A DNA stretch of 64,000 nt from Deltaproteobacteria bacterium (GCA_026388715.1 JAPLJF010000010.1:124001-188000), one strand, 5' to 3'; positions 1 to 9,826 are shown, counted from the first letter of the stretch. Notes: a model not told the origin generated them from the sequence alone. Translations and numbers: made by a program.

Positions 1-2
1 AT

Positions 3-518
3 CTTCAGGCATTTCCAGATCTGGTCCTGCTTCATCTCGACGCCCATGCTGATCTGCGGGATGAATATCAGGGCTATCATTACTCCCATGCCTCGATCAT
101 CAGAAGGTGCCTGGATCATTTCGGACCGGGTCACCAACTGCTCCAGTTCGGTATCCGCTCCGGCACCAAGGATGAATACGCCTGGATGCGTGAACATCAG
201 ACCCTGGCATCAAGCCTTGATGCGTTCGTCGCCTTCATCGAAGGGTTGCCCGCCCGATGCCCGATCTATCTCACCCTGGATCTGGATTACTTTGATCCCG
301 CCTTTCTCCCCGGCACCGGCACCCCCGAACCGGGTGGTCAGGATTTTTTCTCCTTTGTCAGGATCGTCCAGGCCCTGCGCCATAAAAACATGGTGGCGGC
401 TGATGTGGTGGAGCTGTCGCCGCCGGTGGATGCCACCGGCAACAGTGATGTCTTTGCCACCAAGGTGGTCAGGGAGCTGATCCTTGCCTTTCATCGGGAG
501 AGTGGAAATGATCAATGA
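3..518 (+). CDS. speB: Agmatinase (ureohydrolase), 5' end outside window
   Basis: The reading frame is already open at base 3 and ends at TGA 516-518, so only about the C-terminal 170 residues are present. The frame carries the ureohydrolase metal motif HLDAHADL near its start and LTLDLDYFDPAF in the middle, which together supply the dimanganese Asp/His ligands of the arginase/agmatinase fold. The family hydrolyses agmatine to putrescine and urea in the cytoplasm. The stop overlaps the start of speA by 11 bases, so the two genes are translationally coupled and make an arginine-to-agmatine-to-putrescine route. A guanidinobutyrase or arginase cannot be excluded from the fragment, but the speA neighbour favours agmatinase. 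Confidence 0.9.
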   Translation, partial: LQAFPDLVLLHLDAHADLRDEYQGYHYSHASIIRRCLDHFGPGHQLLQFGIRSGTKDEYAWMREHQTLASSLDAFVAFIEGLPARCPIYLTLDLDYFDPAFLPGTGTPEPGGQDFFSFVRIVQALRHKNMVAADVVELSPPVDATGNSDVFATKVVRELILAFHRESGNDQ

Positions 519-2424
519 TCCTGTCAGTATAGCCGCGGAAAACTGTGATCGCTACCATGTCAGCCATTGGGGGAATGGCTATTTTTCAGTCAACAGCAAA
601 GGGCACCTCTGCGTCTTGCCGGAAAAGCGGGAAGATGGTCCTACCATTGACTTTCTCGAGGTCATTGAGGAGATCAAGAATCTGAAGATCTCCTTTCCCG
701 CTGTTATCCGCTTCCATGATATCCTCCGCTTCCAGGTGCGCCTCCTCAATACCACCTTTCGTGCGGTGATCGAAGAATGTGAATACCAGGGGCAATTTCT
801 TGGGGTTTATCCGGTCAAGGTCAACCAGATGCGGGAGGTGGTCGAAGAGATCATTGACGCTGGTCAGCCCTTTGATTACGGCCTGGAGGCCGGATCCAAA
901 CCGGAGCTGCTGGCGGCCCTGGCCCTGAACGATAACCATAATGCCCTGACCGTACTCAACGGCTACAAGGATGAGGACTATATCCGACTGGCCCTGCTCG
1001 GCCGTAAACTGGATCGCAAAATAATCATTGTGGTTGAACGGTTCTCGGAGATCTCCTTGATTATCAGGATGGCCAAGGAGTTGGGGGTCGAGCCGATGAT
1101 CGGGTTTCGCGCCAAACTGGCGGCGCATGGCACTGGCCGCTGGGCCAGTGCCAGCGGAGAGCGGGCTAAGTTTGGTCTCACCTGCAGCGAGATCCTGAGC
1201 GGGGTGGCGCTGCTGCGAGAGCAGGGGATGGCCCACTGCCTGAAGCTCCTGCACTTTCATGTGGGCAGCCAGATCCCGGACATTCGCTTTATCAAGGAGG
1301 CCATCACCGAGGCGGGCCGCATCTTTGTTGACCTGGTTGCCCTGGGGCTCCCCCTGGAATATTTTGATGTGGGCGGCGGGCTGGGCATTGATTATGACGG
1401 TTCCCGTTCCGCCAGTGAGTCATCCAGGAACTACAATCTAGAGGAGTATGCCTTTGATATCATTGATGGCCTCCAGTATATCTGTGACCTGGCCGGTGTT
1501 GCCCATCCCCACATTGTCAGTGAGAGCGGCCGTTTTGTGACCGCCCATCACTCCTGTGTGATCACCAATGTGATTGACAATATTCATCAGACCAGGAATA
1601 CACTCAGCACCGAGCAAGAGGCAGGAGAGCATAATCTGGTCTCCACCATGCGTGCATCTGCCCATGACCTGAATGCAGACAATTACCAGGAGATATTCAA
1701 CGATATCCAGCAGTGTAAGGATGACGCTATCAGTGCCTTCCGTTTTGGGGTGATCTCCATTGGCGAGCGGGCGAAGATTGAGACCTTGTACTGGAATACC
1801 CTGGCCCGTATTCAGAAAATTGCAGCAGTTCAACCCTTTATTCCCCAAGAACTGCAACGCTTGGGTGAGCTGCAGGCCAGCCAGTACCTCTGTAACTTCT
1901 CGATCTTTCAGTCGGCTGCCGACAGTTGGGCCATCAAGCAGCTCCTGCCCATCATGCCGGTGATGCGTCTTGATGAACGTCCGGATGTAAGCTGTTCACT
2001 GGTGGATATCACCTGCGATTCCGACGGCAAGATTGACCGTTTTATTGCCAAGACCGGTTTTGACAAAACCCTGCTCCTGCACACTCTCCGACAAGATGAA
2101 GAATACTATATCGGCCTCTTCCTCACCGGGGCGTATCAGGACGTGATGGGTGATATGCATAATCTCTTTGGCCGGCTCAATGAGGTGCACATCTACTGCG
2201 ATGATGACGATCCCAATGATTTTTATATTGAAGAGATGATCAAGGGAACTTCTGCCCAACAGGTATTGACCACCATGCAGTATAATCCGGAGCTTATGGC
2301 CAGGACCATCAAAAAAGAGATTGATCAGCAGGTGCATCATGGCAAGGTCCAGCCCCGCGAAGGGGTAAGGCTTGTGGATTTTTATGAAAACTGCCTGGCG
2401 GACTATACCTATTTGAAGTTTTAG
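508..2424 (+). CDS. speA: Biosynthetic arginine decarboxylase
   Basis: A PLP-dependent fold-III decarboxylase converting arginine to agmatine, the first step of putrescine synthesis by the agmatine route. The 638-residue length matches the biosynthetic (SpeA) family. Visible motifs are YPVKVNQ (Schiff-base lysine), FDYGLEAGSKPE, the lysine/arginine stretch GFRAKLAAHGTGRW, LLHFHVGSQ, the glycine loop YFDVGGGLGIDYDG for the PLP phosphate, and SESGRFVTAHHS. An in-frame ATG exists at 484, but the ATG at 508 has GGGAG at 496-500 and gives a conventional N-terminus, so 508 is preferred. It overlaps the agmatinase stop, which makes an operon. Confidence 0.95.
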   Translation: MINDPVSIAAENCDRYHVSHWGNGYFSVNSKGHLCVLPEKREDGPTIDFLEVIEEIKNLKISFPAVIRFHDILRFQVRLLNTTFRAVIEECEYQGQFLGVYPVKVNQMREVVEEIIDAGQPFDYGLEAGSKPELLAALALNDNHNALTVLNGYKDEDYIRLALLGRKLDRKIIIVVERFSEISLIIRMAKELGVEPMIGFRAKLAAHGTGRWASASGERAKFGLTCSEILSGVALLREQGMAHCLKLLHFHVGSQIPDIRFIKEAITEAGRIFVDLVALGLPLEYFDVGGGLGIDYDGSRSASESSRNYNLEEYAFDIIDGLQYICDLAGVAHPHIVSESGRFVTAHHSCVITNVIDNIHQTRNTLSTEQEAGEHNLVSTMRASAHDLNADNYQEIFNDIQQCKDDAISAFRFGVISIGERAKIETLYWNTLARIQKIAAVQPFIPQELQRLGELQASQYLCNFSIFQSAADSWAIKQLLPIMPVMRLDERPDVSCSLVDITCDSDGKIDRFIAKTGFDKTLLLHTLRQDEEYYIGLFLTGAYQDVMGDMHNLFGRLNEVHIYCDDDDPNDFYIEEMIKGTSAQQVLTTMQYNPELMARTIKKEIDQQVHHGKVQPREGVRLVDFYENCLADYTYLKF

Positions 2425-2521
2425 GATATAAAAGGAAGTACCCTTGGGTGTGAAGAGCGACTGGCGATCACGGCATTTCAATGTTACGGTTATTTTTGAA
2501 CGACGGCTTATGGTGAACTGA

Positions 2522-3895
2522 GTGGATTATAAAATTCTCATTATAAAATCAAGCGGATGGATTTTTCTGCTGTTGACGGCGCTGTTGACGGCTCCTGTCG
2601 TTTTTGCGCAGGCCGGTGATAAGATCGTCATTGCCCACCGGGCCGCGTCCGGCTATCTGATGGAACATAACCTGCCGTCTGTGGCCCTGGCGGTGGCCAT
2701 GGGCAGTGATTATATCGAGCAGGATCTGGTCATGACCAAAGATGATCAGGTCATTGTGCTCCATGATCCTACTCTCGATAGGGTCACGAATGTAGCCGAG
2801 CTTTTTCCGGGCAGAGCTCGGCAGGATGGAAAGTTTTATGCCCTTGACTTTACCTTGGCTGAAATCAAACAACTGCACCTGAAAGAGCCCTATCCCAACA
2901 GTGGGCGGTTCCCCGACACCAACACCAACCTGCAACTGGCCGTTCCCACCTTTAAGGAAGAGCTGGAGCTGATCAGGGGGCTGGAAAAAACCATGCGCAA
3001 GGACATTGGGATCTATCCCGAGATCAAACAACCCTGGCTGCATCGCAAGGAGGGTAAGGATATCTCCATGGCCGTCCTCAAGATTCTGCGCGAGTATGGG
3101 TTCACAGGCAAAGAAGACAAAATCTATCTCCAGTGTTTTGACCCGGATGAACTCAAACGCATTCATGACGAGCTGATGCCGGCACTGCAGATGGAGCTGA
3201 AGCTGATTCAGCTTATTGATGACAATAATGGCAATGAAACAAAGTCCTTGCAGTGGGGGGAGTGGGTCAATTATAATTATGACTGGATCAGCAGTAAGTC
3301 AGGGCTGCGTACCTTGTCGGCCTACATCTCCGGGATTGGCATGGATAAGTCCATGCTGGTTGATGAGGCCGGGAATCTTCTTCGCCCCGAGCTGGTCAGT
3401 GACGCCCACAGCCTGGGTATGGTGGTCCATCCCTACACCTTCCGTCGGGAAAAAGAATCGCTGCCGCCCTATGCTGCCAGCTTTGAGGCATTATTGGAAT
3501 TCTTCTACTTCAAGGTCGGTGTTGACGGTGTTTTTACCGATTACTGCGGGGATGCCGTGTTTTTCCTCCAGAAAAGGTCTGCTGCGCCTGCACCTGCAAC
3601 TGTTCCTGCAAGCAGCGAAACGCTCCCTGCCCAGCCAACCGCGCCAGAGGCGCCCCAGCCTCCTGCCGCACCCTTGGCGGTTCCTGTTTCCCGGCCTGAC
3701 TTGACGCCATCTTCTGCACCTGTCCCAGTGGCAGAGCCACCAGCACCGATGATCACTCCGGAACCAGCCCAAGCACCAACTCTTGATCCAGCTCCCGCGC
3801 CAGCTCCGGTGCCGGAAGCGGCAGGGGAAGCTGCCCCTGATCGGGTGCAGCCTGCAGCCCCTGCGTCCGCGCCTCTTGAGGTCAAGTATCAATAG
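2522..3895 (+). CDS. Secreted glycerophosphodiester phosphodiesterase with Pro/Ala-rich tail
   Basis: 457 residues starting at GTG 2522 (GGTGA just upstream; the ATG at 2510 is closed at once by TGA). Residues 1-30 form a signal peptide ending PVVFAQA. The mature part shows the GDPD fold signatures IAHRAASGYLMEHN (catalytic HR), DYIEQDLVMTKDD and VLHDPTLDRVTN, as in periplasmic GlpQ enzymes that release glycerol 3-phosphate from glycerophosphodiesters. After about residue 350 the protein continues into a roughly 105-residue tail made almost only of Ala, Pro, Glu, Ser and Val, which is not part of the enzyme fold and may be a periplasmic or wall-spanning linker. The enzyme class is secure; the role of the tail is unknown. 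Confidence 0.88.
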   Translation: MDYKILIIKSSGWIFLLLTALLTAPVVFAQAGDKIVIAHRAASGYLMEHNLPSVALAVAMGSDYIEQDLVMTKDDQVIVLHDPTLDRVTNVAELFPGRARQDGKFYALDFTLAEIKQLHLKEPYPNSGRFPDTNTNLQLAVPTFKEELELIRGLEKTMRKDIGIYPEIKQPWLHRKEGKDISMAVLKILREYGFTGKEDKIYLQCFDPDELKRIHDELMPALQMELKLIQLIDDNNGNETKSLQWGEWVNYNYDWISSKSGLRTLSAYISGIGMDKSMLVDEAGNLLRPELVSDAHSLGMVVHPYTFRREKESLPPYAASFEALLEFFYFKVGVDGVFTDYCGDAVFFLQKRSAAPAPATVPASSETLPAQPTAPEAPQPPAAPLAVPVSRPDLTPSSAPVPVAEPPAPMITPEPAQAPTLDPAPAPAPVPEAAGEAAPDRVQPAAPASAPLEVKYQ

Positions 3896-3918
3896 GTGAA
3901 TTTTTCTGGAGCAGAAAG

Positions 3919-4800
3919 ATGTCCTTGATTCCTCTGTGCATTGGCGCCACCAAGATCCATTGGCTCAGCGGCGGCGATTTTCGTCTGGATGGGGGAACGA
4001 TGTTCGGTCCTGTGCCCAAATCGCTCTGGCAGAAGAAGGTCCAGGCCGCTGCGGACAATACTATTCTCCTGTGCAATGATCCGCTCTTGATTAGAACGCC
4101 AGACATGAATATCCTTGTTGACACCGGTCTTGGCAACAAGCTTACCCCAAAACAGCACGCCATTTTTAAGACGACCAGCCCGTGGAGCCTGCTCTCGCAG
4201 CTTGCGTCCTTAGGGCTCGGCCGCCAGGATATTGATGTGGTGATTCTGACCCATGGCGATTTTGACCATGCCGGCGGTGTGGTCATGGAGTGTGAGCAGG
4301 GCCAGGAAGAAGTCACCTTTCCGGCTGCCACCCATCTGATTCGGGAGGCGGAGTGGCAGGATGTGACCTCACCCTGCTGCCGGGCCCAGGAGAGCTACTG
4401 GCCCATCAATTTCCGGCAACTGATAAAAAGCGGCAGGATCCAGTTTGTCCAGGGTACTCATCAGGTGTGCCCGGAGGTCAAGGTTTGCCTGACCGGCGGC
4501 CACACCCTGGGCCATCAACTGGTGGAAATCGCCTCCCAGGGCGAAACCGCAGTCCATCTTGGCGATCTTTTCCCCACCCATGCCCATGTGAATCCACTCT
4601 GGGTTATGGCCTATGATAATTTCCCGCTGGAAGTTATCGCCTGCAAGGAGCGATACTTCACGGAATACCGTAAGCGGGATGCCTGGTTTACCTTCTACCA
4701 CGACCCTCTGGTCAAGGCCTGCAAGCTTGGCGCCAAGGGAATACTCACTGATCGCTGGCCGCAGGGCGCCGATCAGGCCGCTGATCCATCATTTATATGA
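3919..4800 (+). CDS. Metallo-beta-lactamase-fold hydrolase with altered HxHxDH motif
   Basis: 293-residue cytoplasmic MBL-fold protein of the YtnP/lactonase-like group: NILVDTGLG, the metal loop THGDFDHAGG (residues 111-120), GGHTLGHQ and VHLGDLFPTH. No signal peptide is seen. In the metal loop the usual HxHxDH reads H-G-D-F-D-H, so the second histidine is replaced by aspartate, which would change the site-1 metal. Its substrate cannot be told from sequence. It follows the phosphodiesterase by 23 bases on the same strand and its 3' end overlaps the convergent MFS gene by 8 bases. Confidence 0.8.
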   Translation: MSLIPLCIGATKIHWLSGGDFRLDGGTMFGPVPKSLWQKKVQAAADNTILLCNDPLLIRTPDMNILVDTGLGNKLTPKQHAIFKTTSPWSLLSQLASLGLGRQDIDVVILTHGDFDHAGGVVMECEQGQEEVTFPAATHLIREAEWQDVTSPCCRAQESYWPINFRQLIKSGRIQFVQGTHQVCPEVKVCLTGGHTLGHQLVEIASQGETAVHLGDLFPTHAHVNPLWVMAYDNFPLEVIACKERYFTEYRKRDAWFTFYHDPLVKACKLGAKGILTDRWPQGADQAADPSFI

Positions 4801-6142
4801 TTTTAATGGTTTTTTTTGGTAAAAATGCGGAAAGGAAGACAGCGGTGAGAGCTAACAAGGCCGCCATGAGAAAGCTGCTGGTAAAACTGCCGGTTGCCTC
4901 GGCCAGGAGCCCCGTCAGAAAAGGGCCGATAACCTGGCCCAGGCCAAAGACAAAGGTGATAAATCCAAAAATCGCCGCCATCCGCTCGGCCCCGGTGTAA
5001 TCTCCTACCAGGGCCGCCATGATGGAGGGAACACTCCAGACGACAATCCCGTAGCAGCCAATGGAAAGATACAAAAAGATCTGGGGCAGATCGAGGGCAA
5101 TCAGGAGGTAGGCCACGGATTGAATGGCAAAGACCAGCATCAATGCCGGTCTGCGGCCAAATCGGTCAGAAAAGATCCCGAAGACCGGCCCGGAAAACAG
5201 GCTGAGCAGGCCCACCCAGGACCAGAAATTGCCGGCCACGGCCTCGCTGAATCCCTTTTCCTGGATCAGGGTGGTCACGATAAAGGTCGCATAGATCACA
5301 TAGGTAAAACCGAACAGAAAATAAATAGCGGCACAGTGCAGGACAATGGAAGAGCGGATCCGGGGAGACTCGGCAAAGGAATTATGGTGTTTGTCGGGAT
5401 GGGGCTCGGTCATGCCCACAGGCAGAAGCCCGCATTCCTGGGGGTTATTTCTGAGGACGAGAGAACATATCGCCGCGACACAGAGGACAATAATACCGAG
5501 GACCAGCCAGCTTACCCGCCAGCCTTGTTCAAAGACAGTGTTAAGATAGGGAATCAATTTCCCGGACAGGATAATGGCAAAACCGCTGCCGATGGCCACA
5601 AATCCAGTGGCCCGGCCTCGTTTATTGCTGGCAAACCAGCATGAGATCAGCGATACCATCGGCACATTGGACAGGCCGCTGCCGATCCCGGTCAACAGAT
5701 AGAGCGCCAGGATCAGATACAGGTTACGGGCCCAGCCAATAAGGAGCATGGAGACGCCAATGATGGTAAGGGCCGCCCCGATCAGCCTGCGGGCGCCAAA
5801 ACGTCTGGTCAGTCGACCGCAGAGCAGCACCGCGATCAGGTAGCCAACAAAGTTCAAGGTCCCGATCAGCCCCATCTGCAGATAGGAGAGTTGTAAGGCC
5901 TTACCCATGGACGGCAGGAGCATCCCTAAGGAAAACCTGCCCAGTCCCAGGCTGGCAAAGAGACAGAGGGTTCCGGTGACCATTACATACCAGCCGTAAT
6001 GGACGGTGGAAAAGCCCTTTTTGCAGAAGATGTTGTGAGAACCCATTTTTTTTTCAATTGTGTTTGATTTATATCCCTTTGGAACTGTTCTGTCAGGGGC
6101 AGATGATAAGGGCATGATAGCAGATTCCTGTCCGTTCTCCAC
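4793..6142 (-). CDS. MFS transporter, YbfB/YjiJ-like
   Basis: Up to 449 residues with about twelve hydrophobic segments and an MFS-type loop between helices 2 and 3 (GRLTRRFGARRLIG) and again in the second half (FGIFSDRFGRRPAL). The N-terminal transmembrane segment LGLGRFSLGMLLPSM resembles YbfB/YjiJ-type permeases. It would sit in the inner membrane; the substrate is unknown. Two starts are plausible: GTG at 6142 with AGGAT upstream, and ATG at 6115, also with AGGA; a later ATG at 6046 lacks a ribosome site. It is divergent from dtd and convergent with the MBL-fold gene. Confidence 0.82.
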   Translation of the reverse strand: MENGQESAIMPLSSAPDRTVPKGYKSNTIEKKMGSHNIFCKKGFSTVHYGWYVMVTGTLCLFASLGLGRFSLGMLLPSMGKALQLSYLQMGLIGTLNFVGYLIAVLLCGRLTRRFGARRLIGAALTIIGVSMLLIGWARNLYLILALYLLTGIGSGLSNVPMVSLISCWFASNKRGRATGFVAIGSGFAIILSGKLIPYLNTVFEQGWRVSWLVLGIIVLCVAAICSLVLRNNPQECGLLPVGMTEPHPDKHHNSFAESPRIRSSIVLHCAAIYFLFGFTYVIYATFIVTTLIQEKGFSEAVAGNFWSWVGLLSLFSGPVFGIFSDRFGRRPALMLVFAIQSVAYLLIALDLPQIFLYLSIGCYGIVVWSVPSIMAALVGDYTGAERMAAIFGFITFVFGLGQVIGPFLTGLLAEATGSFTSSFLMAALLALTAVFLSAFLPKKTIKII

Positions 6143-6254
6143 CTGTTTTTATCCTGAGATATGCCGGTATTTCTCTTGCAAGCCAGTTGACACCCTCTTT
6201 GGTTTGTGGGTACAGTGGGGCGCGTGATTTTGTATTGGTATCGGAGGCAGGAAT

Positions 6255-6704
6255 ATGCGCGCAGTCATTCAACGGGTCAGCCGGGCAGCGGTCACTGTTG
6301 ACCAGGAACAAGTCGGGGCCATTGGCCCGGGTCTGGTTGTCCTGCTGGGCATCCATCGCGAGGACCAGGAGACAGACCTGGACTGGCTGATCGACAAGAT
6401 AGTTCATTTGCGGATTTTTGAGGACGCGGCAGGGAAAATGAATCGTTCTCTGCTCGACACCGGTGGAGCCATGCTTATTATCTCTCAGTTCACCCTCTAT
6501 GGAGATTGTCGCAAGGGGCGCCGGCCGGGGTATTCGCAGGCGGCCAGGCCTGAGCAGGCGGAAGCCCTTTATGAACGGTTTATCAAGGCCGTGCGACAAC
6601 ATGGCATTCAGACAGAAACGGGTCGTTTTCAGGCAATGATGGCAGTGGAACTGGTGAATGACGGACCGGTCACCCTGCTTCTGGATTCAGCAAAGATGTT
6701 CTAA
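6255..6704 (+). CDS. dtd: D-aminoacyl-tRNA deacylase
   Basis: 149 residues, the normal length for Dtd. It begins MRAVIQRV and carries the two cross-subunit motifs SQFTLYGD and NDGPVT, which form the chiral proofreading site in the dimer. The enzyme removes D-amino acids mis-charged on tRNA and also deacylates Gly-tRNA(Ala). The ATG follows GGAGG at 6242-6246. Nothing unusual is seen. Confidence 0.96.
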   Translation: MRAVIQRVSRAAVTVDQEQVGAIGPGLVVLLGIHREDQETDLDWLIDKIVHLRIFEDAAGKMNRSLLDTGGAMLIISQFTLYGDCRKGRRPGYSQAARPEQAEALYERFIKAVRQHGIQTETGRFQAMMAVELVNDGPVTLLLDSAKMF

Positions 6705-6728
6705 TATTATTCAATTTCTCAAATTCTC

Positions 6729-9650
6729 ATGCCTTTTATCACTGGACAATCTTATTCTTCCTTTACCTTGAAGCGACAGGCGCATATCGCCGAGATCCAA
6801 TCCGATGTCTATCTTTTTGAGCATGACGTCCTCGGGTGTCCCTTGCTTGCCATCAAAAACAGCGATCCCAACAAGACCTTTGCCGCCGCCTTTAACACCA
6901 TCCCCACGGATTCCACCGGCGTGGCCCATATCCTCGAACATTCGGTGCTGATGGGATCAAAGAAATATCCGGTCAATGATGTCTTTGGTGAGATCCACAA
7001 GGGCGGGCTCATGACCTTCTTGAATGCCATGACCGGATCGGATGTCACCTATTATCCCTTCGCCACCCGGAATCTGAAGGAATATTTCAACATCATGGAT
7101 GTGTACTGCGACGTGGTGTTCAATCCGCTGCTCAGTCGCGCCACCTTTGAACAGGAGGGCTGGCATTACCATCAGGAAGAGGAAAATGGGGAGCTGGAGT
7201 TTCAGGGGGTGGTCTATAACGAGATGAAGGGCGCCTTTTCCGACCCGATCCGTCTGCTGTTTCATCATATCTTTGGCGGACTCATGCCCGGTTCTACCTA
7301 TGCCCATGAATCCGGTGGCGACCCCAAGGATATTCCGGATCTCTCCCATGAGGCCTTTTGTGCCTTTCACAAGGAACACTATCATCCCTCCAACAGCACC
7401 TTCTTTGTCTATGGGGATGCGCCGCTTGCCGATGAACTGCAGTATCTCCAGGATAATTTCCTTAAGGCCTTTCCGGCAAGAGGGAGCAGGGCCGAAGTTG
7501 AGGCGGGACGGGATATTGACCAGATCACCTTTATTGAAGACTGCTACGGTGTGGAATCGACAGACACTGCGGCCAAGACCTTTCTGGCCGTGGGCCAAGC
7601 GGTCTCCACGGTGCTCAATCGTCAGGAAAACGCTGCCTTTCAGGTTATTGCCGGGATCCTCTACAATTCAGATGCCTCGCCCCTGAAAAACAAGATCGTC
7701 TCCAGTGGCCTCTGTAAGGACTTCGGCGGGCTTTATCTGTGTACCTCAAGCTTCAAGACCTTCATGATCACCTATCTGGTTGGCAGTGATCCTGATAAAC
7801 GGGCCCCTTTTCTGTCCCTGTACAATGAGACCTTACAGGAGATGGTCAGAACCGGCCTTGATCGCGACCTGTTGCTCTCGGAACTGAACAAGTATGAATT
7901 CTCGGTGCGGGAAGAGTCGAGCAAGGCCCAGCGCGGTCTTGATCTGATCGGCAAGGCCATGCCTGCCCTCAAGTACGGCACGGATCCCTTTGAATCCCTG
8001 GAGATCGAAGAGCTGTTTCGGACCATTCGCCACAAGGCGCTTGAAGAGGGATATTTTGAGGAGTTAATTGAGCGCTATCTTCTGGAGAACAAGGCCACCG
8101 TGGTGGTCACCCTGATCCCTGATCCTTCCAAGCTGGCCCAGACCCAAGATGAGGAGACCAAACGGCTGGAGACGTACGCGGCGACCTTGACTGGAGCCCA
8201 GCGGCAGGAACTGATCGCCAGAACCGCTGAACTGCGACAACAGCAACAGACGCCCAACAGTCCTGAAACCCTTGCCCTGTTGCCGCAACTGAGCCACAGC
8301 GACCTGGATTCGCATCTTTCCTTTCATGCGGTGCAGCCCACCGGGATGTTTGGTGGGACGCAGGTGCTGGTCAGTGCCCTTGCCACCGAGCACATCTCCT
8401 ATGTGGATATGGGCTTTGATATCTCGGCAGTCCCTTCCCGGCTTCTGCCCTGGCTGGACCTTTTTGCCACCATTGTTACCGAGATCGGCACCCGGAAGAT
8501 GGATTTCATGCATCTGGCCCGGGAGCTGGGTACCTGTACTGGCGATTTTTCGCACTCCTTTAACGTCTATAGCAAGTTGGGCAGTGCCGAGCTGGTGCGT
8601 CCCGTTCTCTGGTTTCAGATGAAGTGCCTGCCGGAATACCAGGAGCGGGCCCTGCACCTGATGACGGAAATCTTTACCGAACTTTCTTTGGATGATAGAA
8701 TGCACATTCAGGAAATTGTGCACCGGGAGGTTGCCTGGTCAGAACACAGTGCCCAGAGTGAAGGGTACAGCCTGGCGGCCTCACGGGCCTTTGCTCATCT
8801 CGGTCTTGCCGGGGCATACAATGAGATGATCTCCGGCGTTACCTCGTACCGGGCGGAAAAAGAACTGGACCAGAATTACCCCCGGATGGAAGAGGAGTTT
8901 CTGGGGGCCCTGCTGGATATGGCCACCCTCATTTTCAATCGGAATAACCTGATCCTGGCCATCACTGCCGATCCTGAAGAAGTCGAGACCTTTTCTCACC
9001 ATGGGAACGCCCTGGTGATGGCCCTTCCAGGTAGCGCTGTTGCCAGACAGATCCTGACCCTGCCGGCTCTGCCGGCTCATGAGGCGTTTATCACTTCCGC
9101 TGAGATCGTCTTTGCGGTGCAGACCGGAGCCCTATTGCCAAATGGTATTGGCTATAATGGTCACTTCGAGGTTCTGAAAAACTATCTCTCCCGCGACTAT
9201 CTGTGGAACACGGTGCGACAGATGGGCGGGGCCTATGGTTGCTTCATCCAGTTCAGTCATATCACGGGGAACCTGGGTATCATCAGTTATCGGGATCCCC
9301 AGGTACGTAAGACCTATGACAGCTATGCGGCTATTCCCGCCATCGTCTCCGGCCTGCAACTCTCGGACAAGGTATTGGAACAACTGGTGATCGGCACCTA
9401 CGGTAACTTTAATCCGTTGCAGAGTCCTGCCGCCAAAGGGGCGACTGCCAGAAATGAATTCCTGAGCGGGATAACACCCGCCCATAAGCAACAGCGTATC
9501 GAAGAGATAATCGCCACCCGGGTCCCGGATATGCAAGCCTTTGCCCCGGCCTTTACCCGGATGCTGTCCACTTCTCATCGGGTCATTATCGGTAATCGCG
9601 GCAAGATCGAGAAAGACCGGGATTTGTTTGAACGGATCAGCGAACTTTGA
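6729..9650 (+). CDS. M16C zinc peptidase, presequence-protease-like
   Basis: 973 residues, the single-chain size of the M16C (Cym1/PreP-like) family rather than of paired M16B proteins. The inverted zinc motif HILEH is at residues 67-71, with the downstream glutamate in VVYNEMKGAFSD. The N-terminal half carries the active site; the C-terminal half (from about residue 520) is the catalytically silent M16C-associated half. No signal peptide is visible, so it is probably a cytoplasmic oligopeptide-degrading enzyme. It starts 24 bases after dtd and is probably co-transcribed. Confidence 0.92.
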   Translation: MPFITGQSYSSFTLKRQAHIAEIQSDVYLFEHDVLGCPLLAIKNSDPNKTFAAAFNTIPTDSTGVAHILEHSVLMGSKKYPVNDVFGEIHKGGLMTFLNAMTGSDVTYYPFATRNLKEYFNIMDVYCDVVFNPLLSRATFEQEGWHYHQEEENGELEFQGVVYNEMKGAFSDPIRLLFHHIFGGLMPGSTYAHESGGDPKDIPDLSHEAFCAFHKEHYHPSNSTFFVYGDAPLADELQYLQDNFLKAFPARGSRAEVEAGRDIDQITFIEDCYGVESTDTAAKTFLAVGQAVSTVLNRQENAAFQVIAGILYNSDASPLKNKIVSSGLCKDFGGLYLCTSSFKTFMITYLVGSDPDKRAPFLSLYNETLQEMVRTGLDRDLLLSELNKYEFSVREESSKAQRGLDLIGKAMPALKYGTDPFESLEIEELFRTIRHKALEEGYFEELIERYLLENKATVVVTLIPDPSKLAQTQDEETKRLETYAATLTGAQRQELIARTAELRQQQQTPNSPETLALLPQLSHSDLDSHLSFHAVQPTGMFGGTQVLVSALATEHISYVDMGFDISAVPSRLLPWLDLFATIVTEIGTRKMDFMHLARELGTCTGDFSHSFNVYSKLGSAELVRPVLWFQMKCLPEYQERALHLMTEIFTELSLDDRMHIQEIVHREVAWSEHSAQSEGYSLAASRAFAHLGLAGAYNEMISGVTSYRAEKELDQNYPRMEEEFLGALLDMATLIFNRNNLILAITADPEEVETFSHHGNALVMALPGSAVARQILTLPALPAHEAFITSAEIVFAVQTGALLPNGIGYNGHFEVLKNYLSRDYLWNTVRQMGGAYGCFIQFSHITGNLGIISYRDPQVRKTYDSYAAIPAIVSGLQLSDKVLEQLVIGTYGNFNPLQSPAAKGATARNEFLSGITPAHKQQRIEEIIATRVPDMQAFAPAFTRMLSTSHRVIIGNRGKIEKDRDLFERISEL

Positions 9651-9654
9651 TGGC

Positions 9655-9775
9655 GTCGCGAAAAGGCCCAAATACTTCGTTGCACTGCATCCTTCGTCAC
9701 TGCGGCGTACCCAAAAGTACGCCTCATTCCTCAGGATTTGTGCGCCTTGTCTTTGGACATTTTCGCTTAGCCATC
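9655..9775. repeat. Intergenic imperfect inverted-repeat element
   Basis: About 120 bases between the M16C peptidase and the methyltransferase form a long imperfect hairpin. Its core is GGCGTAC (9704-9710) and GTACGCC (9717-9723) round a 6-base loop. The flanks are weakly complementary: AAAAGGCCCAAATAC at the left end against GTCTTTGGACATTTT at the right, with ATCCT and AGGAT between. The composition resembles dispersed intergenic repeats of Desulfobacterota as I remember them, but only this copy is in the window. Confidence 0.55.
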
Positions 9776-9826
9776 CCTACCTCCTATGACCCTTCCCATG
9801 TGGTCAATCAACTATAACGACAGGAC

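Noticed and set aside
9541-9789. An 82-codon plus-strand frame over the end of the M16C gene and the repeat
   Set aside because: It is a shadow of the peptidase gene continued into the repeat element.
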